64,000 nt of DNA, taken from NCBI GenBank assembly GCA_028284585.1, contig JANQRK010000022.1:1-64000 (forward strand), given 5' to 3'. The position numbers were made by a program, and so were the translations under genes. This stretch comes from Chromatiales bacterium. Lineage in GTDB: Bacteria > Pseudomonadota > Gammaproteobacteria > Chromatiales > Chromatiaceae. This document shows positions 49,856 through 60,727 of this stretch, one piece after another; the first letter of the stretch is position 1; every line of letters starts with the position of its first letter. Below the pieces are notes generated by a model, which was not told the DNA's origin, ran no database searches, and saw only the letters and a list, made by a program, of their open reading frames with translations.

Positions 49856-50734
49856 TCAGCGCATTGCTGCTACGAATGCGATCACCAGCAGCCCGCCCAA
49901 CAGCACTTGGCTCTGCGCCGTGCGTGCCAACTGCAAATTCATCTCGGGGTTTGGCCGCATCTGCCAGAAGCAACACACCAGCCACAGACACCACGGCAAA
50001 GCCAGCCACACCGGACCAAGCTCGGATGCACCCAGCACCACCGCCAAGATTGGAAACGGCGCCAGCATCATCACGCCGTATAGCCAATGCGCACTTTCCG
50101 TCGTGGTCAGTGTCGCCAGGGTACGACGGCCCGCACGGCGATCGCTTTCGAGATCACGGACGTTATTGACCAGCAGCACCGCAGCCGCCTGCAGACCGAG
50201 CGAAAAGCCTACAGCCACTGCCACAAACGAAAGCGAGGCATGCTGTAGATAGAAGCTTCCACCGACCGCGGCGAGCCCGAAGAAAATGATCACGAAGACC
50301 TCGCCCCAGGCCGTGTAGGACAGCGGCCTTGGTCCACCTGAATAGGCCCAGCCCGCCAACAAAGAGGCCAGGCCCAGGGCGAGAATTGGCCAGCCCCCAT
50401 GTAAGACTAGATACAGACCACCCAGCAAAGCCACCGCAAACAAGGCCCAGGCGGCCTGCTTCACCTGCGCGGCGGTCGCCAACCCCGCCGCCGTGATGCG
50501 CAGCGGCCCGACACGATCAGGGCCATCGTTACCACGCTCGGCGTCCGAGGCATCATTGAACAAATTGGTCCCGGCCTGGATCAGCAATGCACAAAGCGCC
50601 GCAACCAATAGCGGCGCCCAAGCAATCGCAGCACCTTCGTACCATGCCAGGGCGCTGCCCACTATCACCGGAGTAAGCGACAACGAAAGGGTGCGTGGGC
50701 GAACCGCTGTCCACCACAGACCCCAACTCAACAT
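49856..50734 (-). CDS. menA: 1,4-Dihydroxy-2-naphthoate polyprenyltransferase
   Basis: UbiA family: QAGTNLFNDASDAERGND, NNVRDLESDRRAGRRTLAT. Confidence 0.92.
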   Translation of the reverse strand: MLSWGLWWTAVRPRTLSLSLTPVIVGSALAWYEGAAIAWAPLLVAALCALLIQAGTNLFNDASDAERGNDGPDRVGPLRITAAGLATAAQVKQAAWALFAVALLGGLYLVLHGGWPILALGLASLLAGWAYSGGPRPLSYTAWGEVFVIIFFGLAAVGGSFYLQHASLSFVAVAVGFSLGLQAAAVLLVNNVRDLESDRRAGRRTLATLTTTESAHWLYGVMMLAPFPILAVVLGASELGPVWLALPWCLWLVCCFWQMRPNPEMNLQLARTAQSQVLLGGLLVIAFVAAMR

Positions 50735-51050
50735 GGATCCACCGGCAAGCCGAGCCCTTCCAAACTGGCGAGGGTGAGGCACGTGGCCCCCAAGGCGTTC
50801 GCGCGAACAGGGCTGAGCTGGATTGGGTGTGCACACGATGGACCCGTGTAATCGATCATCTCGCACACTTCATCAGGATAGTTATCAATCGTCGATTCAC
50901 GATTAAAAGGGCAGTACAATGATAACAGGGTGTGACCGACCTGCTGTCCCAAGCGCAACGCGGGCCATCGCAATAGTCGCCCAACGGCGACGGCTAGCCC
51001 GCCAGCGCCGTTGACCTGTATCAACGCCCAGGCGCGCCAAATGTGCGAGA

Positions 51051-51770
51051 GTGAAATTCGATCCGGCCGCCGATCTCCAATCCACAGCCTGCAGGATCCA
51101 TCCGTTGACTCCGGAACGCCCAACTGCCGAATCGAATGCAACCAAGGTCACCGATCAAACGGCTCGCATCGGCCCGAACGCCATCATTCGCCTCGCCGAG
51201 GCCATTGACTCCCTGCATGGCAAGGAAAGCACGCGGGCCGTGTTCGACGCGGCCGGGCAGTTGAGGCATCTAGACCAGCCGCCCGACCAGCTGGTGGACG
51301 AAGCCGACGTCATCGCGCTGTATCGCACCTGTGGCGATCAGCTCGGACCTGCACCTTTTGCAAAGGTCACCCGACTCGCCGGCCAACTGACTGGCGACTA
51401 TGTGCTACACCATCGTATCCCAGGCGTTGCCAGGGCGCTCCTGCCGCGGCTACCCAAGGCGATCGCAGCGCGCATACTGGCCAAAGCCATCTCTGCACAC
51501 GCCTGGACCTTCGTCGGTAGCGGCAGATTCTCGCATCAGTGCGTCGCCGGCGGCCTGACAATCACCATAGCGAACTCACCGCTGGCCCGCGGCCAACGCT
51601 CTGCTGCGCCGGTTTGCCATTTCTACGCAGCAACATTCGAACGTATTTTTCAGTCGCTGATCGACCGCCGCACCAGGGTTACCGAATCCGCATGTTGTGC
51701 GATGGGTGCCGAGGTCTGCCATTTCAGCGCCCGCTTCGACGGCGCCCTTGCTGCCCAACCCGCCGCCTAG
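51051..51770 (+). CDS. bchJ: V4R-domain protein, bacteriochlorophyll 4-vinyl reductase (BchJ)-like
   Basis: GPNAIIRLAEA, DYVLHHRIPGVARALLPRLP, HAWTFVGSGRFS, ITIANSPLARG, YAATFERIFQSLI, ESACCAMGAEVCHF. Confidence 0.8.
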   Translation: MKFDPAADLQSTACRIHPLTPERPTAESNATKVTDQTARIGPNAIIRLAEAIDSLHGKESTRAVFDAAGQLRHLDQPPDQLVDEADVIALYRTCGDQLGPAPFAKVTRLAGQLTGDYVLHHRIPGVARALLPRLPKAIAARILAKAISAHAWTFVGSGRFSHQCVAGGLTITIANSPLARGQRSAAPVCHFYAATFERIFQSLIDRRTRVTESACCAMGAEVCHFSARFDGALAAQPAA

Positions 51771-52183
51771 CCGCCGTTGCACGCGCCGGACTGGTGCTTC
51801 GCAATCCCGCATACTGATTTGCAGCACATAGCTGTCAAGATCGACGGGCTGTCGGGTCACAAGACGGCAAGGTCGCAAGCACAGCGCGTGTAGCAGGCCG
51901 CATCAAGCTCGCCCTAGAGGTCCTACGCCAATTCCATGGCTGTGTGCGTTTTCGCACTTTTGCACAGATCTGAGCGGGTGCAATTGGCTTGATGTTTCCA
52001 GGACAGACATCTAATACTTAAAGGACATCGAAACGGGGGATGACCCGCTGACTTCACCGGCCGTTGATTTAGTCGCAGGCGGTCGTGACAAGCAGTATTC
52101 TGTTGGCTGGTCTGCGATTGAGCTTCAAGAGACCGGCGATGGCCGCGAGCTGGCGCCAACGCAATCAGTGAGGAGAACGTGCG

Positions 52184-54628
52184 ATGAGCATCCGTGGTCT
52201 TTCGATCATTGGGGCAGCCATGCTGCTGCTCGGCTCCATCGGCCAATCGATTGCCGATCCCACACCAGTCACCTACAGCGATGCGGGCTTTCATGCTGGC
52301 GCAGCCGACTTGACGCCACAAGAGCGCGCCGGACGCGAAATCTGGTACAAGGCCACTGCCGGCAACGACCGGTTCCACACCTACGTGTTCCAACAGCGCA
52401 TGGGGGTGCTGATCGACTGGTGGCGCGTACTGCGCGCAGACAAACGCGACGAGCGCTTCAAGACATGGGGACTAGTGAACAATCCCGGCTGCTGCATGCC
52501 AGGCACCGCGGGTTGTCCAGCCAAGAGTCTCGACGAGACCTTCGGCTTCGAATGGTGCTATGGCGATGACGAGCTGTTGAAGTTCGTTGGTCGCAGCGGT
52601 TACCGCGACCCGGCCTGCGATTTCGTCGACCCACCCATGCCGGACGATCACCCGCACAAGGGTGACGGCCTGCGCGAAGACCCTTGCCATATGGCCTTCG
52701 GCACATCGACCGGCGCGATGGGGCTGAGAAAGTTTCCCAACCCTCGTTTCGATGCCGATGCCTGGTGCTAGGTCAATGATGGATCACTGGGTACCTGGGA
52801 GGGTTTTGCGCGCCGCATGTCGGACGACCCCAGTCAATCCGGCTACCAGGCCAAGAAACTGGCCGACGCCTCAGTGGAGCCGCCTTTCCTGATCGGCATG
52901 TCCTGTGGCAGCTGCCATATTGCGTTCGACCCGAATAACCCGCCGGACGATATCGCCAACCCCAAGTGGGAAAACCTGATCGGCGCCATCGGCAACCAAT
53001 ACTCTCGGATGTCCGAACTTATGGTCTCGGGGATGAGCGAAGACAGCCTGCAATGGCAAGTCTTCTCGCATACGCGTCCAGGCGCGGTTGACACCTCGGC
53101 CGTTCCGACCGACCAGGTCAACAACCCCGGCACCGTCAATGCACTTATCAATGTGCTGCAGCGGCCGCGCTTCGAAGACGAGCTGATCGATCGCTGGCGC
53201 CCGACTAACAGCTGCCCGGAGCAAGCTAATGCGCGCGAGTGCTGGTGCGAACCTGGCAAGACCGACAAGTGCTGGAATAAGAGCACCGAGCGCGAGACGG
53301 TGTTCCACATCCTCAAGGGCGGTGGCGACTCGGTCGGCGACCTGTTGGCGGTGCAACGCGTGTACATCAACATCGGCTCCTGCTCGGAGCAATGTTGGCT
53401 GAACCACCTGACCGATCTCTACCAGGTCGATCCTCAGCAACGCAATTTCGGACAAACACCGTTTGACATCGGCCAGTGCCGTCGTGACTGCCCGAGCTTC
53501 CGCGCGATCGAGGACCGCGCTCACGACGTGGTGAGTTTCCTGCTATCGAAGAAGGCCTACTCGACGCCCCTATGGAAGGCCAAAGGCCTGACCGATCTGG
53601 ACGACTGGGTGGATACCCTAGAAGCCGACTTTGGGGAGGGCACGTTTGATCGTGGCCGCCAAGTGTTCGCGCAGAATTGCGCACGCTGCCACTCGAGCCA
53701 GGACGGCCCAGTCGAGGCGCGGGATTTCCATAAGGCCTCTGATACTCCCGGGGTGCGTGAAGACTGGCTGGGCAACGACCAAGCCACGCCGGCGTCCGAG
53801 GTCGGCACCTACAATTGCCGATCGCTGCATTCCAATCACATGGCCGGGCACATCTATGAAGAGTTCGCCTCCGAGACCTATCGCTCGCGCGAACCCGATG
53901 TCAACCAGGCCGATGAAACCGGCGGTGGCCGCGGCTACTATCGCAACATCTCCTTGGTCGATCTCTGGGCCCATGCGCCCTTCATGCACAATAATGCGAT
54001 CGGCCCGGAGTTGTGCGGCAAGCCGAGTGATCCGAACGATGAGTTCTATCGCTCGCCCTATGTCGACGCCGATGGCAAGCGTTTATCCAATCCGCCGGAC
54101 TGCGTCGCCTACGATCCGTCGGTCGAGGGTCGCTATCAATTATTCCTCGAGTCGGTCCGCCTGCTGCTCAATCCCGACCAGCGGATCCCAAAGATCACAC
54201 AGCTCACCGACCCGATCCGGCGGGCCATCGGACCCAAGCTATATGACGGCGAGAAAGAGCGCCTGATGGGCATCGAGATCGAAGTGCCGGTTGGCACGCC
54301 GGTCGGTTGGTACGGCAGCTTCCAGCACAAGGAGCTACTGCGCGACATGGTGCTGTCTCGACTGGACAGCGCCCGCCTCCAAGAACGCATGGTGCAACGC
54401 GTCGGCCCCAGCGAGGCCAAGGCGGCCGCCAAAGAGATCGCGGCCCTGACCAATGCGGTGCTGGACCAACCCGATCAACTGGTGGCGATCGCCGGCGAAA
54501 AATTGCCATTGCTCGGTAGCCTGTATAGCACCTGCACAGCCAAGGTAGAAAACGCCGGCCACCGCTTCGGCGAAGACCTATCGACGGATGACAAGCGGGC
54601 ACTGACCGCATTTCTGGCGACGCTCTGA
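52184..54628 (+). CDS. Periplasmic di-heme c-type cytochrome interrupted by one in-frame TAG (52769..52771)
   Basis: ORFs 52184..52771 and 52817..54628 are in the same frame; the 15 codons between (VNDGSLGTWEGFARR) are sense and family-consistent. Signal peptide; heme motifs CGSCH and CARCH. Confidence 0.82.
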
Positions 54629-54640
54629 AGGAGAATCACT

Positions 54641-55534
54641 ATGCCCCACCGGTCGCTTCTCCCAGCACTGGCCATGTCGCTACTACTCGTCGGCTGCGGT
54701 GACGTAGCCCCACCGGACGTGCCCTTCCTGGGCTATGGCGACGAATATCAGACCAAGCCCGATCTCGCCCGGGTCGAGCATGAGCTCCCACTCGGGCCGG
54801 CCGATTTGATGAAATTGACGCCGGACAATCTGGCTGCGCTCGATCAGGAGCAGATCGACCAGATCTACGCCCGGCTGACCGCTGGCCCGATCCCAGATGG
54901 CGCCTACAACGGGACCTTTTTCTTCGCCGACGGTGGCGGCGCCCGACGCCTCGCCGAACTCATGGGCGGACTCAAGGGACTGGCGGTAAACTTCAAGCTG
55001 AGCAGCCTAGAGACGATCGGCCAGATGCTCTGGAAGGGTAAGGTCTTCTATCGCGACGAACGCCTGCTGCGCAACATGATCCAAGACCGGCAGCTACTCA
55101 AGTTGCTGGTCGATGATCCGAGTGCCTTGCCCAAGACCGATATTCCCGGGCGTAAGATCCTCGGCCTGTTCCAAGACGATGCCTGGTTACTGTTTCCAGC
55201 CAAGCTGTACTGTGGCCAGAGCCTGCTGGACTCGCGTCGTGAGTCGATCATCATCGACTATGCCTTCAACGACGAGATCGCCGGTTACCAAGAGCGACCG
55301 GACTTCCTGGCCGGACGTCGCGGACTGAAGATCCGCGATGAGATCCGCATGGTACGGCCTGGTTTCTACCTCGGGCGGGCCTACATGGGGCATGTCTTCT
55401 TGCTCAACTTCACGCTCTACAACAAGTCAGTGGCCGATGCCACCGCCAAGGATTTCGAGGCAACCGGGGAGGCCGCCGAGGACTGCTGGCCCGGCGGTCA
55501 GGGTCCCGGTCGACTCGTTGCACGCGGAGGTTGA
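54641..55534 (+). CDS. Putative lipoprotein, hypothetical, within cytochrome operon
   Basis: Lipobox LLLVGCGD; RBS ggag before ATG; 297 aa. Confidence 0.75.
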   Translation: MPHRSLLPALAMSLLLVGCGDVAPPDVPFLGYGDEYQTKPDLARVEHELPLGPADLMKLTPDNLAALDQEQIDQIYARLTAGPIPDGAYNGTFFFADGGGARRLAELMGGLKGLAVNFKLSSLETIGQMLWKGKVFYRDERLLRNMIQDRQLLKLLVDDPSALPKTDIPGRKILGLFQDDAWLLFPAKLYCGQSLLDSRRESIIIDYAFNDEIAGYQERPDFLAGRRGLKIRDEIRMVRPGFYLGRAYMGHVFLLNFTLYNKSVADATAKDFEATGEAAEDCWPGGQGPGRLVARGG

Positions 55535-55552
55535 GGGCGGAGGGATGTCGCG

Positions 55553-57661
55553 GTGGCTATCGGAAGCGCGCACTCTCTATTGCTTTGCTCCTTCCTGGTT
55601 TGCGGCACCGCCGCTGCCGGTCCGGCCTGGGTGGTGGAGCCGCACCCGCCCGGACCCGACCTTCCCCCCCAGGGACGCTCCCTGTTCGATCGACTGACGC
55701 TGCACAATGGCAAGCAGCGGGTGCCCTTCCCGTTGCAAGCCCTGCTCGATCAAATCACCGGTCAGCTGGACCAAGACCATGCCTACCTGGACCAGCCGTT
55801 GAAGGCCGTGCTGATCCCGCTCGGCCGCTCACTGCAACGCGAGGCCGCAGCGCCGAACTACTTCGCGTCGCCGCGCGCGGTGATCGCCGTCGACACCGAC
55901 CCGGCTGTCCGACCGGGTGAGGCCGGCCTGTTGCTGCGTGACCGACTGTTTTTGGGCTACCTCGAAACAGCCAACATACTCGAGGTGATCAGCTACAACG
56001 AAGACGCCGGGCGCTTTGAGTTTCAGATCGTGCACGACTACCGTGCCGGTGGTGAGGCGCAGGTCCGCTATGCGCGACGGGTGGTATGTCTGGCCTGCCA
56101 CCAGAACGCCGCGCCGCTGTTTGCTCGCCCTTTGTGGGATGAGACCAACGCCAATCCGGATATCGCCGCTGCACTGGACTCGGTTGGTGGCGACTTCTAT
56201 GGCCTGCACACCAAAATCGGCGTCGATCTCGCCTATGCCATCGACAACGCGACCGACCGGGCCAACGATTTCGCACTCACACAGTTACGTTGGGGCCAGG
56301 GTTGCGGCCTGGGTCAGCCGGGCGCCGACTGCCGGTCTGCCCTGCTGACCCGTGCACTGCACTATGCGCTGAGTGGTGAGCGTAGCTTCGAACATGATTC
56401 CGACGACTATCGCCAAACACTGCGCGCACCCATGCAGGAGATCCGCGTCTCTCTGTGGCCGGAAGGGCTTTGGTTGCCTAATCCCGATGTCCCGAACCGC
56501 AAGCCCTTGAGCCAAATTGGTCTGGCCGCCGCGGCGCGACCGGATCTGGCAGCAATCGATCTGGCTGCACGGGCGAATGTCACCGCCCAATTCGAACCCC
56601 TCGAGCCGCGCCCGCCGCTCGCGCTCTGGAACCCCGAGTCCGACGCCTGGGTGGAGCGCGCGATCGTCGGACTCAGACAGTTTCTCGCCACAAGCGACAT
56701 CCAACGTCTGGACCGGGCCTTGCAATCCAGCACCGCCGAGCTAGAACAGCTCGCCGCCGACTGCACCGCCAAAAGGCTACCGGGCGAGTCCTTCACCCGT
56801 ATCAAGCTCGACTGCCAAGGCCCAAGTGTTCGGCTTCAGGGCCGGCTGCGCCTGGCACAGGCCGACAAATCGATCAACGGCCGTCTGCGCCAGTTACAGG
56901 TGCGTGGGCAAGTGCTGAGCGGCGTTCGGCTGCGAGGTCAGGCCACTGCAGATGGTGCTTGGCAAGCCGAGCTGTATCGTCCGAGTTCGGCACTGCGTGT
57001 GCGCCTAGCAAACGGCGATGCATTAGACGGGTTACAGCTAAGACCCGCCGCATCAACCAGCGAGCGCGGCCAGATTAGGCTGCACATCAAGCATGACGCC
57101 GCGACGCTAACTGCAGCCGTCCTGCAACTTAAGAATTCGCCCGCACAGGTGCTCACCAATCAGCCTTTCTCGCGCACCCGCATGCTGCCACCGCTATTCG
57201 CCGCATTGAACCAGCCCGCGCTCAGCTGGTGCTGCAATGATGAAGGCCCATCCGCGGTCGGCACGCCGAAACTAGCGTCGCCAGATGGAGGCCCACACTT
57301 GGCCCCCTTCCTGAAATTCTGTGCCGCCTGCCATCGTTCCGATGATCCGTTTCCGCCGAACTTCCTGGCTGGCAACGCACATGAGGCGATGCGCCGTATC
57401 GCCCACTGCGCCGAGCGCATCCAGTATCGGCTGGCGATGTGGGATCTCGACACCGCGAGCCGACCCAAGACACCCATGCCGCCACGTGGATTCGTCGGAC
57501 TGGATAGCGTGACACTTGCCCATTGGACCCGTGAGTCGCTGACCCGACTGCGGCATGCGCTAGAGGACATCGCCGCGCAAAACGCCCAACCCTTGCCGGC
57601 CCGCGAGACCATCCGCAGTCGGTCCTATGTCGAACTCCGTCGCTGCCTCCCCACAGGTTGA
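55553..57661 (+). CDS. Large exported c-type cytochrome, two heme motifs (702 aa)
   Basis: GTG start, signal peptide, CLACH and CAACH. Confidence 0.8.
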   Translation: MAIGSAHSLLLCSFLVCGTAAAGPAWVVEPHPPGPDLPPQGRSLFDRLTLHNGKQRVPFPLQALLDQITGQLDQDHAYLDQPLKAVLIPLGRSLQREAAAPNYFASPRAVIAVDTDPAVRPGEAGLLLRDRLFLGYLETANILEVISYNEDAGRFEFQIVHDYRAGGEAQVRYARRVVCLACHQNAAPLFARPLWDETNANPDIAAALDSVGGDFYGLHTKIGVDLAYAIDNATDRANDFALTQLRWGQGCGLGQPGADCRSALLTRALHYALSGERSFEHDSDDYRQTLRAPMQEIRVSLWPEGLWLPNPDVPNRKPLSQIGLAAAARPDLAAIDLAARANVTAQFEPLEPRPPLALWNPESDAWVERAIVGLRQFLATSDIQRLDRALQSSTAELEQLAADCTAKRLPGESFTRIKLDCQGPSVRLQGRLRLAQADKSINGRLRQLQVRGQVLSGVRLRGQATADGAWQAELYRPSSALRVRLANGDALDGLQLRPAASTSERGQIRLHIKHDAATLTAAVLQLKNSPAQVLTNQPFSRTRMLPPLFAALNQPALSWCCNDEGPSAVGTPKLASPDGGPHLAPFLKFCAACHRSDDPFPPNFLAGNAHEAMRRIAHCAERIQYRLAMWDLDTASRPKTPMPPRGFVGLDSVTLAHWTRESLTRLRHALEDIAAQNAQPLPARETIRSRSYVELRRCLPTG

Positions 57662-57679
57662 TGCGCCGAGGAAAAAATC

Positions 57680-59179
57680 ATGACGACAGCCGCAGAGAAA
57701 AAATCCAAGAGGTCCCGGTTCTGCCCAATCCTCGTGTTCTTTTTGCTGATCCCGCTGGTGTTGGCCGGGATATTGACCATTTACCTGGCAAAACGCTTTC
57801 TGCCGGATGAGCCGGTCGCCTATGAGGACCCAGTCGAACACTTTAAATACGGCTCCACCGGCGGTGAGCGCAACCTGGGTTTCCCGTACTGGATCTGGCA
57901 AGTGTTGCCCCAAGTATGCGCAGAGCACCTGCCGGGTGACGGCTATGAGTCAGTCGGTTTCGTCTTCGAAGAGGGCAAAGACCTGCCCATCGGAATGTCT
58001 AAACGGCGCCAGTTTGGAATAGACCGGGTGTTTCTGAATTGCGCCGCCTGCCATGCCGCTACCGTGCGCACCGCACCGGATGCCGAACCCTTGATCGTGG
58101 TCGGTATGGGTGCCAACAACCTCGATCTGATGGCGTTCCAAAAGTTCATGTACAACTGTGTCGCCGACCGGCGCTTTACCCCGAAACAGATCGTTCCGCA
58201 TATCCAAGCGGCCGGTGCCGATCTGGACTTGCTCGACAAGTACGCGGTCTACCCGGCCGCGGTGCATCTGATGCGCGACGGGGTCGCCGGCTTGCTCGGG
58301 CGGCTGCGCTTTATCCATGCGCAGCCCGACTGGGGACCCGGCCGGGTCGATACGTTCAACTCGGCTAAGGCCCTGTTCAACTTTCCGATCGAAAAACTGC
58401 ACCCGGATGAGCTGCTTGGTGCGGCGGATTTTCCGACCATCTGGAACCAGGCCAAGAAGAAAGGGATGCAACTGCACTGGGACGGCAACAATGACAGCGT
58501 CGAGGAGCGTAACCTGAACGCCGCGTTCGGCACTGGAGCCACACCGCGCCTGATCGATCATGCCTCGATCGCCCGCATCCAGGCCTGGAACGCTACAGCC
58601 ACCCCACCCGCCTTTGGCGATCACTTCCCGATCGACCAGGAACTCGCCAAAAAAGGCGCACCGCTTTACAAACAATACTGCGCCGATTGCCATGGCCTCT
58701 CAGGTAGCGATTTCACCGGCCGCTTCGTCGGCCTGGTGGTATCTCTAATTTCAATCGGCACTGACCCTTACCGACTACACTCGTTCACCCCAGAGCTGGC
58801 CGCGAACCTGGGCACGCCGTATGCGGGCACCGAGTATCGGTTCAAGCACTTCAAGAAGACCTTCGGCTATGCCAATGCACCCATGGACGGTCTGTGGCTA
58901 CGCGCTCCCTATCTGCACAATGGTTCAGTGCCGACCCTATGGGACCTGCTACAGCCGGTCGATCAGCGACCCGCCAGCTTCTGGCGCGGCAACGACCGCT
59001 ATGACCCGGTCGAGCTTGGCTTCGTCGACGACGTGGCGGAAGAGAACGGCCGCAACTTCTTCTTGTATGACACCTCGATTCCCGGCAACGGCAATAGTGG
59101 GCATGAAGGCGCCGCCTACGGTACCGAACTGTCAGACGACCAGAAATGGGCGTTGATCGAATACCTGAAAAATTTCTGA
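57680..59179 (+). CDS. Membrane-anchored di-heme cytochrome, RoxA-like/di-heme peroxidase-like
   Basis: N-terminal TM; FKYGSTGGERNLGFPYWIWQVLP; CAACH and CADCH; LRAPYLHNGSVPTLWDLL. Confidence 0.85.
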   Translation: MTTAAEKKSKRSRFCPILVFFLLIPLVLAGILTIYLAKRFLPDEPVAYEDPVEHFKYGSTGGERNLGFPYWIWQVLPQVCAEHLPGDGYESVGFVFEEGKDLPIGMSKRRQFGIDRVFLNCAACHAATVRTAPDAEPLIVVGMGANNLDLMAFQKFMYNCVADRRFTPKQIVPHIQAAGADLDLLDKYAVYPAAVHLMRDGVAGLLGRLRFIHAQPDWGPGRVDTFNSAKALFNFPIEKLHPDELLGAADFPTIWNQAKKKGMQLHWDGNNDSVEERNLNAAFGTGATPRLIDHASIARIQAWNATATPPAFGDHFPIDQELAKKGAPLYKQYCADCHGLSGSDFTGRFVGLVVSLISIGTDPYRLHSFTPELAANLGTPYAGTEYRFKHFKKTFGYANAPMDGLWLRAPYLHNGSVPTLWDLLQPVDQRPASFWRGNDRYDPVELGFVDDVAEENGRNFFLYDTSIPGNGNSGHEGAAYGTELSDDQKWALIEYLKNF

Positions 59180-59191
59180 CAGGAGTTAGCG

Positions 59192-60649
59192 ATGAAACTG
59201 TTTAGGCGACTCTGGCGCTGGCTGAAAGTGACCGCTGTCCTACTGTTAATCCTAGGTGCCGTGGGCGCATACATCGGCTGGGACCGATTCATGCGCGTCC
59301 ATCCGGCACAGGCATTCGGTGACCCGGTTGAGCGCTTCAAATACGGCTCGATCGGTGCCGAACAAGACGCCGGCATCCCGTATTGGATCTTCTATGTGCT
59401 ACCCCGCGTTTTTCCCGACAAGTTGCCCGGGCCGGGTGGCTATGCCGCCTTCGGCGTCGCCTGGGAACCGGGCGAGGAACTGCCGATCGGTTTCTCGAAG
59501 CGCCGCATCGGCTTCGATCGCGTGGCCAATACCTGTGCGGTATGCCATACCGCCAGCTACCGGACGAAGCACGATAGCAATCCAGTATTGGTGCCTACCG
59601 GACCCAACCACACGCTCAACCTCGAGGCCTTCTTCCGCTTCCTGGTCGACTGCGCAAAGGACCCACGCTTCAACGCCGACACCTTGATGGAGGAGATCGA
59701 TCGCAGCGCCGATCTGGATTGGATCGATCGCCTCGCCTATCGCTTCCTGATTATCCCGATCACTCGCAAGCGCCTGATCGAACGCGAGCAACAGTTTGAA
59801 TGGATCTATCGTCACGACTTCCCGGAATGGGGCCGCGGGCGCGACGATGCCATGAATCTCACCAAGTACTTCATGATCGGCTGGCCGATGGACGATAGCT
59901 TCGGACCGACCGACATGCCATCGATTTGGAATCTAAAAAAATACCGCGCCGAGGACGGCCACCGCATGAACTTCGCCGGCGACAGCCACAATGCCTACTC
60001 GGTGATCATCGACTCGGCACTTGGGCTGATGGGCGCAGAGCCCAAGGACAAAGACGATTTTCTCGGCCATATCGACTGGCTGGTCGACTACCTATCGAAC
60101 AAACCAGCCCCCAGCTATCCGTTCCCCATAGATCAGACCAAGGCCGCCCAGGGTGAACAACTGTTCGCACAACGTTGCGCCAGCTGCCACGCCAGCAAGC
60201 GCACCGGGGCGGTGGTCCCAGTGGCCGAGGTCGGGACCGACCGCGAACGTCTCGATACCTGGAACGAGAAAGCCGCGCGTGAGGCCAATCAAGTGGCCGA
60301 GGACATGGGTATCGAACGCAAAGGGCTGGTCGAAGAACCGCTAACCGGCTATGTGGCGCAATTTCTCGACGGTATCTGGCTGGAAGCGCCCTATCTGCAC
60401 AATGGTTCGGTGCCGACCCTGTACGACCTGCTACTGCCGCCAGAGCAGCGACCGCAGCGCTTCTATCGCGGCTACGACGTCTACGACCCGATCAAGGTCG
60501 GTTTCGTGACCGAGGGGCCGCAGGCGGAACGCACCGGCACACTGCACGACACCAATGAGCGCGCCAACTCGTCCTAGGGTCACGACTTTGCGAGCGGCCT
60601 GTCCGAAGAAGAACGCTGGGCCTTGGTCGAGTATATGAAGACGCTGTGA
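59192..60649 (+). CDS. Membrane-anchored di-heme RoxA-like cytochrome interrupted by in-frame TAG (60575..60577)
   Basis: Paralogue of 57680..59179; CAVCH and CASCH. After the TAG the frame continues GHDFASGLSEEERWALVEYMKTL-stop, matching GHEGAAYGTELSDDQKWALIEYLKNF of the paralogue. Confidence 0.85.
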
Positions 60650-60727
60650 TTAGTTGCCAAATCTGGCCACCACCGAACAAACCCAAAAGCTCTGATTCGC
60701 TTCGCAAATCGGACAAAACTCACCAAA

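Noticed and set aside
52184-60649. Genome-wide reassignment of TAG to a sense codon
   Set aside because: TAG is the apparent normal stop of other intact genes here (thioesterase at 12788, LysR at 26863, BchJ-like at 51770), so at most a context- or gene-specific effect is possible.
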